Assembly (NCBI RefSeq): GCF_009017415.1 | Contig: NC_092409.1 | Location: 558,001 to 622,000 of the forward strand | DNA: 64,000 nt | Direction: 5' to 3' | DNA from: Aspergillus flavus | Lineage: Eukaryota; Ascomycota; Eurotiomycetes; Eurotiales; Aspergillaceae | Shown here: positions 43,275-53,087 of the stretch, in pieces | Position numbering within the stretch: position 1 is the stretch's first letter | How the letters are laid out: each line of letters starts with the position of its first letter | Position numbers and translations under genes: made by a program | Notes under the pieces: generated by a model | Seen by the model: the letters and a program-made list of their open reading frames with translations, nothing else | The model's database searches: none | Told to the model about the DNA's origin: nothing

Positions 43275-44453
43275 TTAGTTAACTGTGGCAAGTTCACCTA
43301 TATCCATCTTTCGTCCATCCGTAACACGTAAAGGCCACGTCATCGCCCATTTCCACTTGGGAGGTAGGATATTATTGATACCACGAACCTCTTGAGCGGG
43401 AATACCTGACAGGAACCATATGTTCTGCACGCAATGCACGAGGGCAAAATGATATGCCAGTATAACTAACGCACGCGGTTTCTTTTCAGAAAGCAGCTGG
43501 ATAAAACGCCCAGGTACAGCCGCTCCAAGACACATGAACCATTGGCGAAGAATGAATTCAGATCCTCCGTTTTGCACCACTTTGAGGGCGAAGTTTAACC
43601 TCAATGTGCATGTGCGGTATGCTTGTAAAGACGAAGGGTCGAGATCGCCATCCTCGCCGTGACACTCCAGGAGGAAGTCAAATAGTGCCTCGTCACTCAT
43701 ATTTAGTTCAATTTCGGATGGAAGCATCTTGGCAGACGCCGCCAGGAGCGGCTGTATACGTGTACCTGAATCAAGCAACCGGTAAAAGGCTTGCCGCATA
43801 AGAACTCGTATCCCGCGGGAAAGGTAGAGCCATTGCATTGGCAGCTCATACGGACGGTCTCGTTTCATAGATCGAAGGCCGAGAACATACAGAGAGATCA
43901 GGATAGAATTGAGGCAGAGAGTGTCGGAAATCGGCGCGCCATTTTCACTGACGTCGACCACCATCATTTGATGACGCTGGAGAGCTAGGTCCATGTGTGT
44001 CTGGTGGATAATGTGCAGACGGACAGACTCGCTTGGTATCAGCGTAGCTCGATGAGCTGCAGCAATCGCTAGCAGGGTGTGAAGAAGCCCGTGCTCTTCA
44101 AATGCCATCTGGGGCACTGCAATGCACCACATTTCCTTAACAGTGGGGTCCAGTGAGGAGCTCATTGTGCCTGTGGTCTCCGTCACATAGTGGTGCATGA
44201 GAAGAACATCTGTTATCTTCATGAAGCTGGATCCAATACATTGTAGCCGTTCTGAAGTATCCGGGGATGCGTGATGGGCCATGGCGCGTTTTGCTGAAGC
44301 CCAACGCCGCGGCTGAAAGGGGGGATACTCGCAGGAGACACCGTGCTGAAGGCATCTCCTACACTCCGGGTGACTCTCATCGCATTTAACCTTCCGCTTT
44401 TTACAACGGATGCATCCTTTCGATGATTTTCGGTGATTCAGTCGCGGCGGCAT
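43275..44453 (-). CDS. Zn2Cys6 transcription factor (Upc2/sterol-type architecture)
   Basis: A single exon of 392 aa. The ATG at 44453 is chosen because upstream in-frame codons lack an ATG. The N-terminus MPPRLNHRKSSKGC leads into a zinc cluster C-x2-C-x6-C-x6-C-x2-C-x6-C (GCIRCKKRKVKC then CRRCLQHGVSC). This spacing and the RKSSKGC lead are typical of the Upc2/Ecm22-like group. A linker follows and then a helical regulatory region (VLLMHHYVTETTGTMS, HGLLHTLLAIAAAHR, ISLYVLGLR). Members control sterol genes or local metabolite clusters. Its 5' side faces a MITE and the MBL-fold gene at 45192, which may be a target. The gene is unbroken. Confidence 0.87.
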   Translation of the reverse strand: MPPRLNHRKSSKGCIRCKKRKVKCDESHPECRRCLQHGVSCEYPPFQPRRWASAKRAMAHHASPDTSERLQCIGSSFMKITDVLLMHHYVTETTGTMSSSLDPTVKEMWCIAVPQMAFEEHGLLHTLLAIAAAHRATLIPSESVRLHIIHQTHMDLALQRHQMMVVDVSENGAPISDTLCLNSILISLYVLGLRSMKRDRPYELPMQWLYLSRGIRVLMRQAFYRLLDSGTRIQPLLAASAKMLPSEIELNMSDEALFDFLLECHGEDGDLDPSSLQAYRTCTLRLNFALKVVQNGGSEFILRQWFMCLGAAVPGRFIQLLSEKKPRALVILAYHFALVHCVQNIWFLSGIPAQEVRGINNILPPKWKWAMTWPLRVTDGRKMDIGELATVN

Positions 44454-44549
44454 CAGGATTAATCCAGTTAGACATGTTCGGAAGTTGATGGGTCTGTAAG
44501 GGAGCAAAATTTTGCCCAAAGCCCAGGATGTCACCGCCTCCCTTACCTA

Positions 44550-45013
44550 CGGCGGACTAAATCTAGCTTACGAACAAAATAAAATATTACCAAATTTACC
44601 AATACCAATGCACTAACTTTAGATATAATAACCCAGAAGATTAGGGCCCAGTCTTACACTACCATTACTACCACTACTACCATCATTACCACTATCAAAA
44701 CAGCACTACCACTCGGCACTATTACTATCACTACTACCACTACTATTATTACTACTATTACTACTACTATTACTACTACTATTACCGCTACTATTATCAC
44801 TATTAATTTAATAAATATTATTAATTATACATAAAATAAAACTACTATCTTAAATTTTTAATAATAAATATTCTATATAATAGTATATTTTAGAGCTTTA
44901 TTAAATCTATATCTTAAAAGTGCGTGGCAGTCGTGGCTGAATGTAGAACAGTAAGATTTCGGTAAAAAATCCAATAATCTAAAGTTTGTCCCTAAGCTAC
45001 ATTTAGTCCGCCG
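44550..45013. mobile_element. 464-bp MITE with TA target-site duplication
   Basis: The ends are inverted repeats: left CGGCGGACTAAATCTAGC.. and right ..GCTACATTTAGTCCGCCG. About 26 of 29 bases match as complements (CGGCGGACTAAAT perfect, then TAGCTTA and ACAAA shared). A TA dinucleotide flanks each side (44548-44549 and 45014-45015). There is no coding capacity. The TA duplication points to Tc1/mariner/pogo-type mobilisation. The interior contains an expanded trinucleotide tract. It sits between the Zn2Cys6 gene and the MBL-fold gene. Confidence 0.82.
44657..44800. repeat. ACT/ACC trinucleotide microsatellite inside the MITE
   Basis: Runs of (ACT/ACC/ATT) units, mostly TACTACTAC/CACTACTAC, occupy about 145 bp at an imperfect 3-bp period. 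The remaining MITE sequence is AT-rich. Confidence 0.7.
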
Positions 45014-45191
45014 TACTCCGAACCATCGGAATCCTTTTGCCTTCTACGATCGGATACCGAGCCGACTAGGTATATGCGGGTATCGTCATGACATCATGAC
45101 ATCTACCCCCTTGGCTTTTAATTAGAAGAACGCGCCCAAACATTTGTAGGAACATGACCATCCTACAACGAATATCAGAAGAGATCACATC

Positions 45192-46375
45192 ATGCTGACA
45201 GAGGTTGAAGAACTCGAGATCCATGTGATCGTCAATGATGAACTTGACCCGATCTCTCCAAGCCCCAACCCTGCCGTAAAGGCAGCAAGCCGTTTCATGG
45301 GTATTCCACTGACGCCGTTGAAGTCGAACACCCAACGCGGTGGAGCGACTATGGAAATGCGCATGGATAATATATGTTGCGCAGCCCATGGAATCTCTTT
45401 GCTCCTTGTACGTTTCTGTCGTTTGAATGGGGTTTAAAGGCTTACATTTCATAGATTGCCACAAAGGGCTCCCAGAAGCACTACCTTCTTTTCGATGCTG
45501 GGCCCGAAGGGGATGTGTGGGAAAGAAACTCTCGGCGACTGAGATCCGAGATCGGCAAGATTGAGCACATAACTCTCTCGCACTATCATCGAGATCACTC
45601 CGGTATGATGGCAGGGTTAGTCCGGAACATTTTTGCGAAAGTAAAACTAAACATGTACCACAGGCGGGCTGACTACGGCAATCGAACTAATCAATCTCAA
45701 CGACCCTGGCTCAAAAAAAGTAGTGGTGGACGTGCACCCAGATCGGCCTGCTTATCGAGGGGTACAAGCTGACCAGCCGATCTCTCTCGAAGCTGACCCG
45801 TCTTTCGAGGAGCTGGAAGCGGCCGGAGCCACTTTACTGAAAAGTGACCAACCCCACACTGTGTTGGACGACTTTTTCCTGGTTTCGGGTGAGATACCTC
45901 GAAAAACTAATTACGAGGATGGCATTTATGGAGGATTACGCTTCAATGACTCAACTGCCCGATGGGAGGAAGACACCTTGATTATGGAAGAGCGATATGT
46001 GATGTGTAATCTCAAAGGTACGACCACACATCCGAACAAGTGGGCGTTCCCAGGACTGGCCTAACGTTTGTTTTTCGTGTTTCAGGTAAGGGTCTTGTTG
46101 TTTTTACCGGTTGTGGTCACGCAGGCATCGTAAATACTTGTCGAGATGCAGCCCGCTTGGGAAACGGCAACCCCCTCTACTGCGTAGTGGGTGGCTATCA
46201 TCTCGCGGACGCGGACGATGCTAAACTTAACGCGACGATGGACGATTTGAAGAAGTTGGATCCCAAGGTACTACTAGCTGGTCATTGCACGGGCTGGAGA
46301 TTCAAGTGTCACATTGCGAAGGACATGCCCAATTGCCTGGTCCCATGCTTCTCAGGCAGCAAGTATACTCTCTGA
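45192..46375 (+). CDS. MBL-fold metallohydrolase (MptA/RFAP-synthase-like)
   Basis: Four exons (45192-45407, 45455-45602, 45664-46017, 46086-46375) give 335 aa, phases consistent. The N-terminal LEIHVIVND is followed by FDAGPEGD and the metal motif SHYHRDHSGG (HxHxDH), where the final Gly pair arises from a splice. FTGCGHAGIVN supplies the next His, and the C-terminal AGHCTG segment the last ligand. This order matches fungal homologues of archaeal MptA / 7,8-dihydropterin phosphate synthase-type MBL proteins, in which C-terminal GH..C is typical. The reaction in fungi is unknown. It lies right of the MITE and divergent from the Zn2Cys6 gene. Length is normal for the family and nothing is broken. 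Confidence 0.85.
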
Positions 46376-46895
46376 TGTAGTTTGCTATAAGTGAATCTGA
46401 ACGCAAAATTGCTCGAGGTCGGCTTGTAGTATTTTCACTGCGGAGTGCAAAGTTGGTATCGTCGGGAGCGTGTCTCCTCCGGCTAATTGGGATGTACCCA
46501 GTTCTGTCTCTGGATAACGTATCCTCCGAAACGAAAGCTACTCACTTCATTGGACCATAAGTGGCGGAGGTAAAGGCTCTGGCTCCGTTAGGCTATCCTG
46601 ATATGCTCGGATCTCCGGAGAACCGGAGCTATTGTTCGGTGGGAAGTGGAGCAAGACCCCAAGAATCAATGCACTGTACGGCCGAGGTTCCGTCAGCCAT
46701 TGATAGCAACAAAGTAGAAGAGGGGAAGAAGACATACACGCCGAACCCAGCGAGAGCTCCTTATAATCCGAAGCGTGCATTCTTGTCGACCCCTTCTGTA
46801 CTGTGGAAAACGTTCTGTTTCCATTAGGACGAACCGCGGATTCCACTTTCTTATTGCCATCACACCCGCTTTCCTTTTCTGTTTACTACTTCAGG
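46376..46895. other. Intergenic / promoter
   Basis: 520 bp between the MBL-fold and isoflavone-reductase-like genes, without a supported gene. The last 90 bases are an open, T/C-rich leader. Confidence 0.45.
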
Positions 46896-47816
46896 ATGGT
46901 CAATCCTGAGTTCCGGTCCATTGTGCTAGTTGGGGCGACAGGGACTCTAGGGTCTCACATACTACAAGCACTTCTTGATACCACGGCCCACCATATCTCC
47001 GTCATAATCAGACCGGGGAATGGCAGAGTCTTCGACGACAGAGTGTCTGTGAATCGAGTCGATCTGGATGATGAGACGTCTCTTGCTCGTTGCCTTGTCG
47101 GTCAAGATGTCCTCATCATAACCCTAAGTCCAGAGAGCTACGCGAAGCAGACTTCACTGATCCGGGCGGCGGCGGCTGCCCGAGTGCAGTACATCGTCCC
47201 GACTGAGTTTGGCTCGGATCCAACACATGAGAGATTGAACCGGGAAATAGGTTTGGCAGAGATGCAGAAGCCATTCCGTGCTTTGATTGAAGAGCTTGGA
47301 GTTAGTTCATGGATTGGCGTTGTGAACGGCCTCTTCTTCGATTTCAATGTGCGCAACGGTTTCTGGGGTCTTGACATCCGGAACCGCAAAGTTACATTCT
47401 ACGATGATGGCCAGGTCAAAATCAATACATCGACCCTTTCCTGGATAGCCATCAGCCTTGCACGCTTCTTCAGTATGCCGGATGAATTCATCCGACAGCA
47501 TCAGAATGACTGGATCTATTTCAGTTCCTTCCTGGTCAGCCAGCGCGACGTTTTTGAGAGCGCGAAACGGATGACGGGGACCACAGAAGCCGATTGGGAA
47601 GTAGTTTGCGTGAATTCTAAGGTGGCAGCTCTAGAGGCTAAGAACTGCATGGAGGATGGAGATCATATGGCTGTATTCAGCCTTCTCTTCGCGTTAACTT
47701 TTCAAGAAGGGTTTGGGTCGGACTTTTCTGACCGGGTGATAGACTACGCGGCGATGGGACTGAGCCCCCCAACCTTGGATACCGCTGTTAAGGGGCTAGT
47801 GGACAACTGTATCTAG
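46896..47816 (+). CDS. Isoflavone-reductase-like NAD(P)-binding protein (NmrA superfamily)
   Basis: A single exon of 306 aa; ATG at 46896 chosen because the 31 in-frame codons upstream begin without ATG. The glycine motif GATGTLGSHILQALL is near the N-terminus, followed by VIIRPGN (NADP-type Arg), DVLIITLSPESYAKQ and YIVPTEFGSDP, which are signatures of the PCBER/isoflavone-reductase-like group. The central VVNGLFFDF is also typical. Such proteins reduce aromatic or quinone metabolites in fungal secondary metabolism, which would fit a neighbourhood containing a SnoaL-type fusion and a Zn2Cys6 regulator. The specific substrate is unknown. No lesion is seen. Confidence 0.86.
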   Translation: MVNPEFRSIVLVGATGTLGSHILQALLDTTAHHISVIIRPGNGRVFDDRVSVNRVDLDDETSLARCLVGQDVLIITLSPESYAKQTSLIRAAAAARVQYIVPTEFGSDPTHERLNREIGLAEMQKPFRALIEELGVSSWIGVVNGLFFDFNVRNGFWGLDIRNRKVTFYDDGQVKINTSTLSWIAISLARFFSMPDEFIRQHQNDWIYFSSFLVSQRDVFESAKRMTGTTEADWEVVCVNSKVAALEAKNCMEDGDHMAVFSLLFALTFQEGFGSDFSDRVIDYAAMGLSPPTLDTAVKGLVDNCI

Positions 47817-48186
47817 GATAATATACCAAAACCTTTTGTGTAATTGATACACATGTGATGTTCAGATGCGTCAAGACCTTTTCCGAATTGGTGCCGAGAA
47901 CAACTTCCACGTACGTAGTTCGGCCAAGAACAAAAGGACGTAATTGGCCTTCATGTCTCTCCGATGTAGCGTGGGATGCCGGATCTAACGCCCCCACATT
48001 GATAACGGAAGCCTAGCCGACAAAACAAGGAGAGGGGAAATGGAGTTCCCATCGGGGGCGGGGAAAGACGGTCATCGGGTCCTCCTGCAGATGTACTTAA
48101 ACGCCACAGATGACCCCTATTCGCAACAACTATTGTGTATTCTTTGTGCATGAGTCGTTATTCTTTATCACTGTTACCAAGCAACC
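47817..48186. other. Intergenic / promoter
   Basis: 370 bp between the isoflavone-reductase-like gene and the next gene; no gene is supported. Confidence 0.4.
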
Positions 48187-49574
48187 ATGGACCAAAGAGG
48201 CGCTGACGCTCTCAACTCGTCTGGTGGGCGCACCCTGGACCCCGGGTCAGCATGTTTCCTATTTCCGCCCCTCACGCGCAGAGGCATTGGTCCCGGCATG
48301 GTCATTGTATTACCTGATGACCATTCAAGCCAACCAACTCGAGGTAATGAGGCCCCTGCGCCTGCATTCAAGTGGGCTGAGGAGGGCTACACCGTTATTG
48401 AAATACTGGAGTCTGCACTCAAGCGGGAGAACGTGCTGCGTCTAGCAGTTGAGGCATTGGTACGCCATGACAAGTGCACTCCCAATGACATGATCGGCCT
48501 CGTGGGTGAGAATCTCCCTTCCGCTAGTTACAATAACGGCTGATGTAGGATTATAGCATACGGCTCCGAACTATGGGGAAAGCTATGCTGTCTCCCTGGC
48601 TTGGACAAGATTACAGCAGCAGTGATTTATGCAGCGGCAGGAGATGCTGTTCAGTTGCCCTCAATGAACATTCCCATAGTGCAGCATCTTTGTGGACGAG
48701 TGAGCTCACCATTACAAAGGACAACCGGCACTATGCAATACGACTATCCCGACACCAGCACCCAGTTTTTTGCCCTTCCTAGTTCGGCTGCGTTCGATTA
48801 TGCCACTGAAGGGGTCTCTCACACACGAAACTTGACCTTCCTAAAGAAGCATATGAACGGCCCTTTCTTCGACCTGGAGGCTATCTGGGAAGAACATACC
48901 TACTTTGAATTTGACAATCGATCTGTTGAGCAAACGATGGACACGATGGTGCAGGAGCCTTACGTGAATCATATCCCAACGGTAAGTGCCACATAACATG
49001 GTGTCGATTTCTTCGGCCTCAAGACTAACAACTCGAAGATGACTGGAGGAATCGGCCGCACCCAACTCACCAAATTCTATCGTGATCATTTCATTTTCAA
49101 GAATCCGCGCGATACCAAGAATATACTTATAAGTCGGACTATCGGCATCGACCGTGTAGTAGATGAGTTTATCATGACTCTAACACATGATTCGGAGATC
49201 GATTGGCTGTAAGTCTTCATACATATTCCGGATAGCGGTGCTCATACACTTACACTTGCAGGATTCCTGGCATACCTCCAACCGGCTGTAAGCTGGAGAT
49301 TCCATTCATGGCGGTAGTCAATATCCGAGGAGACCGCCTTTACCACGAGCATATCACCTGGGATCAGGCCACCGTGCTAAGGCAGCTAGGTTTGATGCCG
49401 GAATATCTGCCTTACCCGTATCAACTTCCGGAAGGGAAAAGTCCAGTCTGTGGGAGAAGCCTTGAAGTCAAAGCTCCGGTGGCAGGCGCCGAAACGGCAG
49501 CTAAAATGCGTGATAAGAATTCTGTCCCATCGAACCGGTTGTTCCAGGGGGGTATTCGAGAAGCCAGACACTGA
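48187..49574 (+). CDS. Dienelactone-hydrolase-like / SnoaL-like fusion protein
   Basis: Four exons (48187-48505, 48557-48981, 49039-49208, 49262-49574) give 408 aa, all in phase (exon 1/2 join LVAYGSELWG). The N-terminal half has a GPGMVIVLPD strand and later KITAAVIYAAAG, resembling a degenerate alpha/beta hydrolase of the dienelactone hydrolase type. No clear GxCxG nucleophile is seen. The C-terminal half (MTGGIGRTQLTKFYRDHF, TLTHDSEIDWL, FMAVVNIRGDRLYHEHITWDQ) is a SnoaL/NTF2-like cup domain. Fungal proteins with this layout are usually labelled carboxymethylenebutenolidase. Polyketide ring cyclisation or lactone handling are possible roles. Loss of the hydrolase nucleophile suggests the SnoaL part carries the activity, which is inference. 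Confidence 0.75.
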
Positions 49575-49895
49575 CAATTCACGTTCGACTATGCATTTAT
49601 GTGCGAGCTAGTTTAGTGAAGAGACGTGACGTTTCCCATACAAATCCAGTTCACCAGTATATTTTCGAGTGCATTCCGTGATAGTACTCCCATAGTAGCC
49701 TGCTGCGTCGTACAAGGTCCGCACACTGCTCCCGTAGTCTAAGGCATGGCACAGGTTTCAGTGGATGGGAGGTTTTTAATACAACCAGAGAAGCCAAACC
49801 GTCAGGACAAGGGATAATAATTATTACGATCATTAAACAAGAACGATCGGCTACCTATGTCAGAACTATACTTCACAGCAATTGGATTAAATACA
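49575..49895. other. Convergent intergenic
   Basis: 321 bp between convergent 3' ends; nothing recognisable. Confidence 0.4.
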
Positions 49896-50893
49896 CTATT
49901 TCAAGACATATTGCACGCCCGAGGCCAAAAGAGCCTTTGCATACTGCTCGTGCATCTACACGAGCGGCTTGGACATGGGAAGCTTGCTCGTGACTCCGGA
50001 ACCTTGGAAGAAGAGTGACTTGAACCCAAATTCTGCCACATTTTTTTCTCGATCTATACAAGCTGTGAGCTCGATCAGACCGTCTAGAGGACGTAGACTC
50101 CGATAAGACGTTCTGTCTCCGCCACGGATGAGAATATATCCATCTGACCTATCGAGCACTTCAAAGTTGCCAGCGATATCGGTGCCTACCCTGTAATCGG
50201 ATTCCAGGAGCTCAGTAGGGGACCAGATCTGGCCTCCACTCGCGCCCCTACGATCAAATAAGGTGTGGAGGGACCTCTGGAGGGCAAACCCTGATATGGT
50301 AAGCATTTGGTGTTATTATTCAGGGGCGATGTAACACCACGCTCCGGCCTCTTACCATTTCCAGCCCATACTCCGCCACAGAACCTTTCAAGAAGCTTTC
50401 GGCGATCGTCGAGAAGTTTGGGATTTATTTGATCCAGCGGAACACTTTTGACGTGCCAGTCATGAATTGCGGGGTTTCCGTTGGGGTTGAATTCTGCGAA
50501 GTATTTCGAATGGAATATTCGGTCTGCAGAGGCTAACGGGATGAGTTGAATGTCACGCGTCATGTAAAGGAACCAAATTCCTGCTCCGACTCCACAGGCC
50601 GCAACCGTGTTCCCCAGTGTTTTCCACCGGACAGCCATTTTTAGCATTCCCCGCGCACAGTCTTCGATAAAACAGAACGGCGTGTTTTCAAGCATATGCT
50701 CTGGTAAAGGCAAGACAGGAATCTCTGGACAGCTGGATCGAACAGATAAACATGCACTGATGGCGTTAGGGCCTTTGCCGAAGGTTAGTGGGTCCATGGG
50801 TGGAGCCGGACTTCCGTCCATCGAGTCGGAACGGAGACTACTCTGATCGGAAAACCGAAAGAAAGCGGAAGCCCAGGATCGTCGGACCCACAT
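49896..50893 (-). pseudogene. Conserved fungal gene truncated by a late stop codon
   Basis: Two exons on the minus strand (50893-50356 and 50290-49956), joined by a GTAAGA..TCAG intron, give 290 aa; the ATG could be one of several. A probable TM anchor (TVAACGVGAGIWFLYM) precedes DIQLIPLASADRIFHSKYF, FNPNGNPAIHDW, FCGGVWAGNGGFALQR, SDYRVGTDI and VAEFGFKSLFFQG, blocks I recall from an uncharacterised Pezizomycotina family common near biosynthetic clusters. The frame stops at TAG (49956-49958) after SKPLV. Downstream in the same frame, MHEQYAKALLASGVQYVLK runs to a second stop at 49896. Family members have Trp at this spot (TGG to TAG), so the last about 19 residues are cut off. Partial function cannot be excluded. 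Confidence 0.7.
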
Positions 50894-50955
50894 GCACAGA
50901 TCCGGTTCGGAACAATAGCCTAATTCTCTAACCAAACTTTAGAAACGCCGGGTCC

Positions 50956-52828
50956 GCCGTCTCTTATGTCAGCATCCCACACCCCTTTCGGGTGTTGGCA
51001 CGCTTCACACCTACGATAAATTTTCAGTCAAACGATAAAACTAAAGCTTTTCAACCAGTACTAGTTATACAACCTCGCCCTGCCAATCAACCCAGTAGGG
51101 TAGACTAGGACTTTCTCTAGTCCTCTGGCTATCTTTCTGGCCTGGTAGAATATCTCTATCTGCCTTCTGCGTTAGGATCTCGCGTTCCAATTTCCATGCC
51201 CTCTTTAGCCGTCGTAGTTCACGACGTCTCTCCTCTTCGCCCCGGAAATTAATACGGCGTTTAGCGTTGCCTGTAGGCAGTGGACCGACATTGTGGACTC
51301 TTTTCTGCGATTTCCCTTCAAATTTGGACTTCTGATGTTGACGATAAAGCTCAAAATCGCTTTGTAATTGGCCGTCATCCTCAGACATCTTTAGAGAGCT
51401 TTGAAACACCTGGACAAGGTGCCGTACAAAGCTTTTATTAAGCTCTTGCCTAGAATCAATATAATCCTGCGCCTTTGCAATAGTACGACAAAGGCGTCGT
51501 ATGGTAGATGGAGGCGATAAAGAGCTGGATGGCGGCGGTGGCGCAGTAAAGATCTCAAGCTCCATTGTAGGGCTCTTACCCTTCTGTAAATGCGCTATAA
51601 CCACTTCCACGTTGAATGAATAGATACCTCGCTTTCTAAAGGTATCTGGAATAGTACGTGATTCAAAGGTTTTCTTGCGTACATCTGGGATCTCCTTCTA
51701 AAAAGTTGCTTCATCGTCGGTTTCTTGAGATAGTAGTGTGTATACACCTGAAATAGCTGTCTATCAAGCGGTTGAATAAGATGAGCTGTATGAGGAAGGA
51801 AGCAGAAAGGAGTAATATAATTCAAGCCACAGAATTTTGAAGGAATTCGTACGTCAGATGAGATCCGTGGCTGTCAAAAAGGAGCAATCGGGTTTCGTTC
51901 TGCCGCATTAAACAACCTCTTGTACGCCAACCAAAGAGATAAATTCAATCCAGACTAATACGATTGGTAGAATAGCCTGAGGAGATAGGGCTACGCCGTA
52001 ATCATTTGGGATATTATCTGATTAATACCATAGTTCCATATGGACGACATCTTTGAAGATATAGTAGGGTGGTAGAACTGAACCATGCGCAGAAATGCAT
52101 CTATAGAAACTAGTTCTCCTATGTCTTTAGCAGTGCGACCTCTTTTCGTTTGATTAGGTCGGGTTACTACCACTTGTTGGGCCTTTCCTTGGCTCAATTG
52201 AAAGCCTGTTTCGTCAAAATTGTGGATATTCCGCGGCGGAATCTGCGAGAGAAAACTCTCGAGAACATCGTACCAATGCGGAAATTCACCAATCTTCCGC
52301 ATTTAGTCGATTCCTTTCCTTAGACTTCTGGTGGACCAATTCGAGTTTCGTCTGGTAGACGTTTTATTAAGCGATAGACCCAGGCATTACCAACTATACG
52401 CGTTGTAATATGAGACTAATCTGCATTCCGCTGAGAATCTGATATGCAGCATGTTCATTCATCACAGGAGTAGCCGGAGAATAAAGAGAATCAAGCTTTT
52501 GAATCCAACGAATTAGCGCTTCTTCTTCTTGAAAGCCACCAAGCGCTGCGATTGCGGTGGAACGTGAGGAAAGGTCTGCGCGGCCATGGAAGCGGGCTCG
52601 AAGGAGTTGGCAGGGGACGTTAAACTGACGTGCCAACGGGCTTAAATTTGGTTTTTGTGCGTGTCAACCGGTTTCGCAGGCTTCAGAGATACGCTTCTCA
52701 ATATCAGAATTAGGATTCATCTTGGCGGTGATGTCTGGGAGGTCAAATAATTTATCGTTTGACTGAGAATGATCGTGTGTGAAGAGGAACAACGCCCCGG
52801 GAGGGGGGGTGCTGACACAAGAGAGGGC
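50956..52828 (-). mobile_element. Decayed pogo/Fot1-like DNA transposon, element 1 (1.87 kb)
   Basis: Terminal inverted repeats begin GCCGTCTCTTATGTCAGCA at the left and its imperfect complement at 52810-52828. A subterminal block CAGTCAAACGATAAA also is inverted. The right flank is TA; the left flank reads CC, so one TSD copy may have mutated. Minus-strand coding fragments give the transposase in order: HTH/CENP-B-like (52636-52394), DDE motif NFDETGF (52302-51991), LLFDSHGSH at about 51870, HLIQPLDRQLFQVYTHYY (51825-51595) and the C-terminal APPPPSSSLSPPSTIRRL region (51610-51065). Frames are separated by shifts and stops, so no active transposase. 1.8-1.9 kb is normal for Fot1/Pot2 relatives. 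Confidence 0.85.
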
Positions 52829-53087
52829 TATAGTTAACTAAGTCAATCGTCAAACAAATGGAGTAGTACAAAGAATAATGGCTCCAAGAAAAAGCAATAA
52901 TATGGCTGACCATCCACCGTGAGGTTGTAATTAGACGAAGTGTATCAACCATCTATTTGTTTACGGGCTTGCAAGTCTAGACAGAGGCCTAGACGAACGC
53001 CGATCTAGACATCCTGTGCTGTTCTATAAACAATTCCGCCTGTTTGCAATCGCTCAGATAGCCATGTCATCGGTTGCCAAATATCGA

